NCBI RefSeq assembly: GCF_001700515.1
Contig: NZ_MAUD01000066.1
Coordinates: forward strand, 1 to 59,650
From: Streptomyces lushanensis
GTDB taxonomy: Bacteria; Actinomycetota; Actinomycetes; Streptomycetales; Streptomycetaceae
Length of the DNA stretch: 59,650 nucleotides
Direction of reading: 5' to 3'
The translations under genes and the position numbers were made by a program. Within the stretch, counting starts at the first letter, position 1. The number at the start of each line of letters is the position of its first letter. Of the stretch, positions 7,695 through 14,632 are shown piece by piece. The notes under the pieces were generated by a model. The model searched no databases and was not told the origin of the DNA. It saw only the letters and a list, made by a program, of their open reading frames with translations.

Positions 7695-9452
7695 CTACGG
7701 CCCCGGACGTGGTTCCTCCCAGACCGTCGTCGTACCGCGCGCACCGTCCTCGCCCACGCCGTTGTCCGTGACGACCAGCCGTACACCCGCCGTCCCGTCC
7801 GGCAGCGCCGCGTTCGCGTCGATCTCGACCGCGATCGCCGTCACACCCTCCCGCCGGTGGGCGGCGGCGAGGGCGCCGCGCACCTGGGCCAGCAGCCGGC
7901 GGCCCACCGGTTCGCCGACCAGCGTGTCCACCGGGCCGTTGAAGTGCACCGACGGCCGGAAACCCAGCAGCACCGCCGCGCCGTCCGCCTCGCGCAGCAC
8001 CTTCCCGCGCACGCTCGTCGGAGCGTCGGCGGGCGGCTGCTGGAGCGCGAAGATCGTGGTCCGTACCTCCTGGATGGTGGAGTCCAGCTCGTCCACGGCC
8101 CGGTTCAGAAGTTCGTCCAGCTCCGGGGTGTCGGCGCGTCGTCTGGTCGACTCCAGCATCATCTCGGTCGCGAAGAGGCGCTGGACGACAAGATCGTGCA
8201 GATCGCGGGCGATCCGGTCGCGGTCCTCGTACACCGCGAGCTGCTCCCGGTTGTGCCGGGAGTCCGCCAGTACGAGCGCCACTGCGGCCTGGGAGGCGAA
8301 CTGGGTGGCCAGCAGCCGGTCCACCGCGCTGTACGGACGGCCGCCGCGCCGGCGCGGCAGGGCGAGCGTGCCGATCAGCTTGCCGCCGCTCTGGAGCGGC
8401 AGCATCATGCTCGGCCCGAAACGGGACCGTACGGGGGTGGTCATCCGGGGATCGGTGGCCGAGTCCTCGATGAACACCGGCTCTCCGCCGAGCAGTTGGA
8501 CCAGTACGGGCGAGCCGGGCTCGATGACGGTACCGACGATGCCGTCCGGATCGCCGACCGTGGACGCGGCGACGATCTCCATCCCGCCTCCCTCGGTGGG
8601 CTGGAGCACCACACCCGCGTAGGCGTCGGCGAGCAGTCTGGCCGACTCGGCGACGGTCATCAGCGAGTCCGCCGCGTTCTCCCCGCGCAGCAGCGCCGTG
8701 GTGACCGCCGCGGCCCCCTTGATCCAGCGCTCGCGCCGCCGGGCCGCTCCGTACAGCCGGGCGTTGCCGATCGCGATGCCCGCCTGTGAGGCCAGCACAC
8801 CCAGCAGCTCCTGGTCCTGCTCGGTGAAGGGACCGCTGCGTTTCTCCGCGAGATAGACACTGCCCAGGACCACGGTGTCCACCTGGACCGGCACTCCGAG
8901 GAAGGAGCGCATCGGCGGATGGCCCGGCGCCAGGCCGGCGAACCGGGGATGGGACCTCAGATCGTCCAGCCGCAGCGGCTTCGCGTCGCGGGCGAGTACG
9001 CCGAGCAGCCCGCCGTGCGCGGCGGGGAGCCGTCCGATGCGCGCCCGCTCGCTGTCGGTGATCCCGGCCGTGAACAGTTCGGTGAGCCGGCCGCGCTCGG
9101 GGTCGATCACTCCGAGGGCGCCGTACCGGGCACCGATGAGTTCGGTGGCGGTGTCGACGATGTGCTGGAGCGCGGGCCGCAGTTCGAGTTCGGTGCCGAT
9201 ACCGAGCACGGCCTCCAGCAGCGCGGGCAGCAGGGGCTCGGGGGCCATGCCGTCGGCCTCCGGCCCGGGACCCGTACCCGGCTCCGGCCGTGGCTCCCGC
9301 GGCTGCCGTGGCTCCTGCCTCCGCCGTGCCCCGGGCTCCTGCTCCGGCCGTGGTTGCTGCGCCGCCTCCGGCCCCGCCTCCGCTTGTGGCTCCGGTCCCG
9401 GATGCCGTTCCTCCCCGCCGTTCCTCCCCCTCCCGCCGCCTTCTCCGCTCAT
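7695..9452 (-). CDS. GAF-GAF sensor histidine kinase (DevS/DosS-like) with eroded ATPase domain
   Basis: 585 residues from the ATG at 9452. Residues 1-68 are Pro/Glu/Gln-rich low complexity, and Met69 is a possible alternative start. GAF1 spans about 87-235 (LRPALQHIVDTATELIGARYGALGV, ...SFLGVPVQV...GSVYLAEK) and GAF2 about 255-400. The dimerisation/phosphoacceptor helix holds His419 in RDRIARDLHDLVVQRLFA, as in the HisKA_3 family. The ATPase domain is abnormal: the N-box, normally like QEALTNVVRHA, reads VRGALAAAHRRE (523-534), losing the metal-binding Asn and its Glu. The G1 box DNGVG (563-567) remains, but the protein ends 18 residues later without a G2 box. No response regulator gene is adjacent. 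It lies 67 bases after the MreB-like gene on the same strand and may share its transcript. Confidence 0.85.
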   Translation of the reverse strand: MSGEGGGRGRNGGEERHPGPEPQAEAGPEAAQQPRPEQEPGARRRQEPRQPREPRPEPGTGPGPEADGMAPEPLLPALLEAVLGIGTELELRPALQHIVDTATELIGARYGALGVIDPERGRLTELFTAGITDSERARIGRLPAAHGGLLGVLARDAKPLRLDDLRSHPRFAGLAPGHPPMRSFLGVPVQVDTVVLGSVYLAEKRSGPFTEQDQELLGVLASQAGIAIGNARLYGAARRRERWIKGAAAVTTALLRGENAADSLMTVAESARLLADAYAGVVLQPTEGGGMEIVAASTVGDPDGIVGTVIEPGSPVLVQLLGGEPVFIEDSATDPRMTTPVRSRFGPSMMLPLQSGGKLIGTLALPRRRGGRPYSAVDRLLATQFASQAAVALVLADSRHNREQLAVYEDRDRIARDLHDLVVQRLFATEMMLESTRRRADTPELDELLNRAVDELDSTIQEVRTTIFALQQPPADAPTSVRGKVLREADGAAVLLGFRPSVHFNGPVDTLVGEPVGRRLLAQVRGALAAAHRREGVTAIAVEIDANAALPDGTAGVRLVVTDNGVGEDGARGTTTVWEEPRPGP

Positions 9453-9519
9453 CGCGCACCGCTCGTCTTCTCACCCGCCCCGCACGCCGCCGTCCGTCGG
9501 CCGAGCGGCGGCTCCGCCG

Positions 9520-10563
9520 TCAGCGGACCACGGCCAGCGGGTTCAGGACCATCGGCTGGATCTTCCCTTCCAGCATCGCACCGAGGCCGAGCACGGCGCA
9601 GATGTCGGGACGCTCCGCGATCGCCACCGGCATGCCCGTCGCGTTGCGCAGCATCTGGTCGAGACCGGGCATCAGGGCGCTGCCGCCGACCATCGTGATC
9701 CCGCCGTCCGCGAGATCGGCCACCAGATCGGGCGGACAGTCCCTGAGCACCTTGCCGATACCGTCGAGGACGGCCGTCAGCGGTGAGTAGATCGCGTCCC
9801 GCACGGCGGCGGTGTTCACCAGCACCGAGCGGGCCACCCCGGTGGCCACGTCCCGGCCGTGGATCTCGGTGGTGCTCGGGCCCCGCGCGGTGAGGCCTTC
9901 GTCGCTGAGCGCGAGTTGCAGCGGGCGTACGGACTGGCTGGGCAGCAGCAGGTCGTGCTGGTGACGCAGATGCTGGATCACCGCGTGGTCGATGGCGTTC
10001 CCGCCGACCGGGATCCGCTGGGCGGTGACGATCGAGCCCAGGGAGAGGACCGCGACCTGGGTGGTCGCCGCGCCGCAGACCATGATCATATTGGCGGTGG
10101 GCTGCTCCACGGGCAGTCCGCAGCCGACGGCCGCGGCGATCAGGGTGTCGACCAGTTCGACCCGGCGCGCGCCGAGACCGATCAGTGTCTCCACGGCGGC
10201 GCGCTGCGCGAGCGGGTCGCTGTCGTGCGGAGTGGAGGCGGCGGCGCGCAGCCGCGGCTTGCGGCGGAGCTGGCGGCGCAGCTTGTCACCGAGGAGATGA
10301 CGGAGCATGCGCTGCGCCATCTCGATGTCGACGACCGTCCCGCCGGAGACCGGCCGGACGACCCGGATGTAGTCGGGCGTACGGCCCGTCATCTGCTCGG
10401 CGAGCGCGCCGACGGCGATGAGCGCGCCGGTACGGGTGTTCATGGCGGCGACGCTCGGTTCGTCGACGACGAGCCCCGCTCCTTTGACAAAGACCCGGGT
10501 CCTGGCGGCCCCCAGGTCGACGGCGATGTGGCAGCGTCGCAACTGCTCAAGACTGACGGTCAC
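9520..10563 (-). CDS. MreB/Mbl-like actin homologue with degenerate nucleotide-binding motifs
   Basis: 347 residues from a GTG at 10563 (MTVSLEQLRRCHIAVDLGAA), with GGGAG upstream; longer ATG starts give a low-complexity Arg/Ala leader. The whole protein aligns with MreB: phosphate-1 loop DLGAARTRVF (16-25), DEPSVAAMNTRTG, RPVSGGTVVDIEM, SLGSIVTAQRIPVGG, TEIHGRDVATG, and the adenosine loop VGGSALMPGL. However, the phosphate-2 motif normally DIGGGTT reads VCGAATT (162-168), and the catalytic EEP before the AAAIG helix reads VDT (138-140). The central VCVPSG segment is also replaced. No mreC/mreD genes are near, so this is not the main mre locus. It is likely a specialised paralogue. ATP hydrolysis is doubtful. 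Confidence 0.8.
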   Translation of the reverse strand: MTVSLEQLRRCHIAVDLGAARTRVFVKGAGLVVDEPSVAAMNTRTGALIAVGALAEQMTGRTPDYIRVVRPVSGGTVVDIEMAQRMLRHLLGDKLRRQLRRKPRLRAAASTPHDSDPLAQRAAVETLIGLGARRVELVDTLIAAAVGCGLPVEQPTANMIMVCGAATTQVAVLSLGSIVTAQRIPVGGNAIDHAVIQHLRHQHDLLLPSQSVRPLQLALSDEGLTARGPSTTEIHGRDVATGVARSVLVNTAAVRDAIYSPLTAVLDGIGKVLRDCPPDLVADLADGGITMVGGSALMPGLDQMLRNATGMPVAIAERPDICAVLGLGAMLEGKIQPMVLNPLAVVR

Positions 10564-10803
10564 GGCAGGGTCTCCCGAGAGCGCTGATGGGTTCACCGGC
10601 GGCGGCCGGCCCTGTTCGCATCGTGCTGCGACGGCCCTCGCGGCGCGCGCTGGGTTGCGCCGGTCGGGCGTACGGAGTTGACGGCGTGCCAGAGGGTCCC
10701 GGCGGCCGTGTCCGCGACGCGCGTGACCTGGCCCTGCGGCCGGGTCCGGATCATCCGGCGGCGCCATTTCCGGTGCTCCCGGCGGCCCGTGCCCCGTCCG
10801 CGC

Positions 10804-11379
10804 CTACGCGTCCCGGCGCGTCTCGGACCAGTCCTGCAACAGCCCCCAGGTGAAGTCCGCGACGCCCGGACCGCCGCCCGGGAGAGTGAACGCCAGCCGC
10901 AGCCGGGTCGGGGCGCCGCCCTCCGTCGGCCGGGCGGGCGGGAACGCCCGCGCCACCTCGTCCACAGTGCAGGACCACGGGCGCAGATCCGCGGCCGTGC
11001 GCAGCTCGGGACCGGCCGCCCCCGGTGCGCGTACCAGCCATTCGTTCCATACGGCCCCGCCCGGCGCCACCATCACCTCGAACCGCAGACCCGGCCAGAG
11101 CGGCACGGGCCAGAGCAGGGCGTCGCACTCCAGATCGCCGACGGTCCGGCGGAAGGCCAGCTCCGGCTCACCGAGGACGGAGCGGTAACGGGACAGCGCT
11201 CCCCGCGCCCGTGGCGCGCGGACCATCGCCTGCCAGCGGCGATTGGCCTCACGCATCTCCGTCAGGGACACACCCAGTTCACGGCGGGCGTCATCGACCA
11301 GCTCGGGCCGGTGGTCGGCCATCCGCCGCAGCAGGACGAGCTGGAAGTCGAGCGGACCGAACGGCCCATTGGACGTCAT
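10804..11379 (-). CDS. Conserved Streptomyces hypothetical protein
   Basis: 191 residues from the ATG at 11379 (MTSNGPFGPLDFQLVLLRRM). No signal peptide or membrane helix. The first 70 residues are helical and charged; the rest looks beta-rich with many Trp (ALLWPVPLWPGLRFEV, WNEWLVRAP, DLRPWSCTVDEVARAF, FTWGLLQDW). I do not recognise the family. It is divergent from the SCO2400-family gene, with about 120 bases between starts, and upstream of the MreB-like gene on the same strand (240-base gap, so a shared transcript is uncertain). Confidence 0.6.
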   Translation of the reverse strand: MTSNGPFGPLDFQLVLLRRMADHRPELVDDARRELGVSLTEMREANRRWQAMVRAPRARGALSRYRSVLGEPELAFRRTVGDLECDALLWPVPLWPGLRFEVMVAPGGAVWNEWLVRAPGAAGPELRTAADLRPWSCTVDEVARAFPPARPTEGGAPTRLRLAFTLPGGGPGVADFTWGLLQDWSETRRDA

Positions 11380-11499
11380 AACGCCATCTTGCCGGTACCC
11401 GGGGAAGGCCGGAGACACACATGACACGGCAGTCCACACAAGACCCTCACAGGCTCGTCTATGCGCGTCGCTCCTCCGCCGCATAATCTGCGGGGCGCC

Positions 11500-12345
11500 A
11501 TGGACTACTGCGACCAGTGCCAACGGCACCTCAACGGAGCACTGACGTGCGCCGGATGCGGCACCCCCGCCGAGGAGCTCAGGCAGCAAGACCCGCCATC
11601 CGCCGGGCCGCCCCACAGCCGCCGCCCGGACCGGGACGGCGAGGGCACCGAGGATCACGGAGAGTACGGGGACGCGCCGGACGGTGAGCTCGTACTCGGT
11701 GAGGTCGTACTGACCGGCCGCCACCCGGAGCCGGACCCCGGGCGGAGCGGCTCGTCCTCGCGCCGGCGCAAGGGTGAGTCCCGGCCCCGCCGTACGCGTG
11801 GCAGACCGCGCCGGGCGCGCGGCAAGCGCCGGCGCAAGGTCCTCATGGCGACCTTCGGCGTGCTGCTCTCGCTCGCCACACTCGGCCTGGCCGAGCTGGC
11901 CCTGGAGCCCCCGGGCAAGGACCGCGCCTCCGCCGTCAAGGAGGACACCCCGGTCGACTTCGAGGGTGGACCGCGGAACGACACGGACCGGCCCGAGGCC
12001 CCCGACGATCCGGGTCCCACGCCGTCCACGGACCCCGGCGCGACCGGTTCGGCGAGTCCCGGGGGCAGTGGCGAGGCCGTGCCCTCGGCGACCGGTGAGG
12101 CGAGCGGGCCGCCCGCCGCCTCGGCGGACCCGGAGGGTTCGGAAGGCTCGGCGGAGGGCGCTCCGGATCCGTCCGTGTCCGGCTCGCCCGGTCCCGAGGA
12201 CTCCACCACGCCGGGAACGCCCGGTCCTTCCACGTCCAGCGGAGAGCCCACCTCGGGGAGCCCGACGACACAGGCGCCTCCGCCGCCCCCGCCGGATCCC
12301 GGGCCGACGACCTCCTGCACCTTGTGGATCTTCTTCTGCGACTGA
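11500..12345 (+). CDS. SCO2400-family zinc-ribbon membrane protein
   Basis: 281 residues from the ATG at 11500. The N-terminus MDYCDQCQRHLNGALTCAGC contains two CxxC pairs (Cys4/7 and Cys17/20), a compact zinc ribbon typical of the SCO2400 family. An acidic linker and a very basic stretch (RRRKGESRPRRTRGRPRRAR) precede one membrane helix at about residues 112-132 (VLMATFGVLLSLATLGLAEL). The remaining 150 residues are a Pro/Gly/Ser/Asp-rich, probably unfolded extracellular tail ending PPPDPGPTTSCTLWIFFCD, with two Cys near the C-terminus. The zinc ribbon faces the cytoplasm by the positive-inside rule. No biochemical role is known. Confidence 0.75.
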   Translation: MDYCDQCQRHLNGALTCAGCGTPAEELRQQDPPSAGPPHSRRPDRDGEGTEDHGEYGDAPDGELVLGEVVLTGRHPEPDPGRSGSSSRRRKGESRPRRTRGRPRRARGKRRRKVLMATFGVLLSLATLGLAELALEPPGKDRASAVKEDTPVDFEGGPRNDTDRPEAPDDPGPTPSTDPGATGSASPGGSGEAVPSATGEASGPPAASADPEGSEGSAEGAPDPSVSGSPGPEDSTTPGTPGPSTSSGEPTSGSPTTQAPPPPPPDPGPTTSCTLWIFFCD

Positions 12346-12396
12346 TTCGCGCCCTGCGGGCCCGCGCCCGTCGGGTGAGCCCTCTGATCGGCGACC

Positions 12397-12439
12397 GCGT
12401 CCGACGCCTCCGGCGTGAGCGTCCGAAGCCTCCGGCGTG
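12397..12439. repeat. Tandem 21-bp repeat between convergent genes
   Basis: GCGTCCGACGCCTCCGGCGTG at 12397-12417 is repeated at 12419-12439 with one mismatch. Each unit contains a CGCC-TCC-GGCG mini-hairpin, so the pair may act as a weak bidirectional terminator after the SCO2400-family gene and the marR-type gene. Confidence 0.6.
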
Positions 12440-12447
12440 TGGGCGCG

Positions 12448-12894
12448 CTACTCCATCTCCCCGCCCAGCATCCTCCTGAGCAGATCACGCAGTACCCGGC
12501 GCTCCTCCTCGGACAGTTCCGCGAGCGGCTCCCGCGCGAAGTCCAGTGAGTTCCGCAGCAGCGTCGCCGTCGCCCGGCCCTTCTCCGTCGGAGCGGCGAG
12601 CTTCACCCGGCGGTCGGCCGGGTCCGGACGCCGCTCCACCAGACCGCGCGCTTCGAGCCGGTCCACGATGCCGGTGACATTGGACGGCTCGCACTTCAGC
12701 TTCTGTGCGATCCGGCGCATGGGCATGGGCTCCATGGAAAGGAGTCGCAGGACGCGTGCCTGTGCGCCCGTGAGGGAGTGCTCGGCCGCGGCCCGGTCGT
12801 ACTCCTCGTAGTAGCGGGCCACGACGGCGCCGATCAGCTCGATCACTTCGAGGCTCAGCGGGTCTGTGTGCGGAGTGGCCATGGATACGAGCAT
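12448..12894 (-). CDS. MarR-family transcriptional regulator
   Basis: 148 residues from the ATG at 12894 (MLVSMATPHTDPL); Met5 at 12882 is an alternative. The winged helix-turn-helix shows PMPMRRIAQKLKCEPSNVTGIVDRLEARGLVERRPDPADRRVKLAAPTEKG, including the DxRxxK wing signature. N- and C-terminal helices would form the dimer interface. The only Cys (in KLKCEPS) lies in the DNA-binding part, so it is not an OhrR-type peroxide sensor with an N-terminal Cys, despite the nearby ohr gene. It is divergent from the oxidoreductase gene, and an inverted repeat in the intergenic promoter is its likely operator. Confidence 0.9.
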   Translation of the reverse strand: MLVSMATPHTDPLSLEVIELIGAVVARYYEEYDRAAAEHSLTGAQARVLRLLSMEPMPMRRIAQKLKCEPSNVTGIVDRLEARGLVERRPDPADRRVKLAAPTEKGRATATLLRNSLDFAREPLAELSEEERRVLRDLLRRMLGGEME

Positions 12895-12903
12895 AACCAG
12901 TTA

Positions 12904-12934
12904 CTTGACAGCATGAAATATCAAGGAGCATGAT
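12904..12934 (+). promoter_or_regulatory. Promoter of the oxidoreductase gene overlapping an inverted repeat (MarR operator candidate)
   Basis: TTGACA (12905-12910) and CATGAT (12929-12934) are 18 bases apart. The inverted repeat CTTGA (12904-12908)/TCAAG (12921-12925) covers the -35 box and spacer, placed so that the divergent MarR protein could block transcription of both genes. Confidence 0.5.
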
Positions 12935-12974
12935 TCTTTCAGGTAGTGAAGTTTTATGAAGGAGGCCCCGCTCC

Positions 12975-13994
12975 ATGACCGCACTTCCCGAGTCCGGCCG
13001 CGCCTGGCATCTTGTCGCCCGCCCGCACGGCTGGCCGGAACCGACCGATGTCGCCCTGCGCGAGTTACCGGTGACCGAGCCCGGCGAGGGCCGGATCCTG
13101 GTCCGCAATCTGCACTTCTCGGTCGACCCGTACATGCGCGGCAGGATGAACGACGTCAAGTCGTACGTGGCTCCGTACCAGCTCGACCGGCCACTGGACG
13201 GCGCGGCGGTGGGCGAGGTCATCGCCTCCCGCGCCGAGGGCTTCGCCGTCGGCGACCATGTCGTACACGGTCTCGGCTGGCGTGAGTACGCCGAGCTCCC
13301 GGCTGAGAACGCCCTGAGGGCCGATGACTCCCTCGCTCCTCTCACCGCCTATCTCGGAGTGCTCGGCGGACCCGGCCTCACCGCCTATGTGGGCCTCCTC
13401 GAGATCGGTTCCCTCAAGGAGGGCGACACCGTCTTCGTCTCCGGCGCCGCCGGTGCCGTCGGCCACCAGGCCGGGCAGCTCGCCAGGATCAAGGGCGCCG
13501 GCCGCGTGATCGGTTCCGCGGGCTCGGACGAGAAGGTGAAGCTCCTGATCGAGGAGTACGGCTTCGACGCGGCCTTCAACTACAGGAACGGCCCGGTCGG
13601 GGAGCAGCTCAAGAAGGCCGCGCCCGACGGTGTCGACCTCTACTTCGACAATGTCGGCGGCGAGCATCTCGAAGCCGCGATCTCCGCGCTCAATCCCTTC
13701 GGCCGGGTCGTCCTGTGCGGCGCGATCGCGCAGTACAACAGCACGGAACCGACGCCGGGCCCGCGCAATCTCGCCCTCGCCGTCGGCAAGCGGCTGCGCC
13801 TCGAGGGCATGATCGTCACCGATCACTACGGACTGCGGCCGGAATTCGTCAAGGACGTCGCCGGCTGGCTGGCCTCCGGTGAGCTGAAGCACCACGAGAC
13901 CGTGGTCGAGGGCATCGAGAACGGCTTCGACGCGTTCCTCGGAATGCTGCGCGGTGCGAACACCGGAAAGATGATCGTTACTCTCAACAGTTAG
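12975..13994 (+). CDS. Zinc-free NADP-dependent oxidoreductase (MDR family, CurA/prostaglandin-reductase type)
   Basis: 339 residues from the ATG at 12975, preceded by AAGGAGG. The N-terminal GroES-like domain has FSVDPYMRGRMND, the signature of leukotriene B4 12-hydroxydehydrogenase-like reductases. The Rossmann domain shows FVSGAAGAVGHQAGQLAR and DGVDLYFDNVGGEHLE, followed by RVVLCGAIAQYN. These enzymes reduce the double bond of alpha,beta-unsaturated ketones and aldehydes with NADPH, detoxifying reactive carbonyls. Codon 31 (13065-13067) is TTA, so full expression should require bldA. It is divergent from the MarR gene and 66 bases upstream of ohr on the same strand, consistent with an electrophile/peroxide response unit. 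Confidence 0.9.
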   Translation: MTALPESGRAWHLVARPHGWPEPTDVALRELPVTEPGEGRILVRNLHFSVDPYMRGRMNDVKSYVAPYQLDRPLDGAAVGEVIASRAEGFAVGDHVVHGLGWREYAELPAENALRADDSLAPLTAYLGVLGGPGLTAYVGLLEIGSLKEGDTVFVSGAAGAVGHQAGQLARIKGAGRVIGSAGSDEKVKLLIEEYGFDAAFNYRNGPVGEQLKKAAPDGVDLYFDNVGGEHLEAAISALNPFGRVVLCGAIAQYNSTEPTPGPRNLALAVGKRLRLEGMIVTDHYGLRPEFVKDVAGWLASGELKHHETVVEGIENGFDAFLGMLRGANTGKMIVTLNS

Positions 13995-14060
13995 GCTCGT
14001 CTTAGGCCGTCGTGGTCCGTGGGCGCGAGCCACGGCGTACAACAGGAGGAACGCACCGTT

Positions 14061-14489
14061 ATGAGCATCCAGAAGATCGATGTCCTCTACACCGCCGTCG
14101 CCACCGCGGAGAACGGCCGTGACGGCCGTGTCTCCAGCGACGACGGCAAGCTCGACGTCGTCGTCAACCCGCCCAAGGAGATGGGTGGCAGCGGCGCCGG
14201 CACCAACCCGGAGCAGCTCTTCGCCGCCGGGTACAGCGCCTGCTTCCAGGGTGCGCTCGGTGTCGTCGCCCGCAGGGAGAAGGCGGACATCTCCGGTTCG
14301 ACGGTGACCGCCAAGGTCGGCATCGGCAAGACCGAGGCCGGCGGCTTCGGTCTTGAGGTCGAGCTGACGGCGTCCATCCCGAATGTCGACGAGGCGACCG
14401 CCAAGGACCTGCTGGAGAAGGCGCACCAGGTGTGCCCGTACTCCAACGCGACCCGTGGCAACATCAAGGTCGAGCTGTCCGTCGTCTGA
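14061..14489 (+). CDS. ohr: Organic hydroperoxide resistance protein, Ohr/OsmC family
   Basis: 142 residues from the ATG at 14061, preceded by AGGAGG. Ohr reduces organic and lipid hydroperoxides with thiols through two cysteines, visible as Cys61 (GYSACFQGAL) and Cys125 (HQVCPYSNATRGN). The start MSIQKIDVLYTAVATAENGRDG and the GTNPEQLFAAGY segment are characteristic of Ohr rather than OsmC. Length is normal. It follows the reductase gene and ends before a strong hairpin terminator. Regulation by the upstream MarR is an inference from position. Confidence 0.95.
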   Translation: MSIQKIDVLYTAVATAENGRDGRVSSDDGKLDVVVNPPKEMGGSGAGTNPEQLFAAGYSACFQGALGVVARREKADISGSTVTAKVGIGKTEAGGFGLEVELTASIPNVDEATAKDLLEKAHQVCPYSNATRGNIKVELSVV

Positions 14490-14579
14490 TCACACAGCAG
14501 TTCACCGCACAGCGCAGCGACACAGCACAGCACGGCACAGCACCGTACGACGGTTCATGACGTCGTACGACCTGAACGA

Positions 14580-14615
14580 CCGAGGGCCGGATCCCGCATG
14601 GGATCCGGCCCTCGG
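14580..14615. terminator. Strong bidirectional hairpin between ohr and the carboxypeptidase gene
   Basis: A 16-bp perfect stem (14580-14595 with 14600-14615, starting CCGAGGGCCGGATCCC) around a GCAT loop sits between two convergent genes. Confidence 0.85.
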
Positions 14616-14632
14616 GCTCCGTTTGCCGGGTG

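Noticed and set aside
4532..7786. Minus-strand frame of 1084 codons
   Set aside because: It is antisense to the esterase and ATP-grasp genes, has no domain and is Arg/Gly/Ala-rich, as expected from G+C-driven antisense frames.
12448..12894. OhrR-type peroxide sensor identity for the MarR protein near ohr
   Set aside because: OhrR needs an N-terminal reactive Cys; this protein has its only Cys inside the DNA-binding domain.
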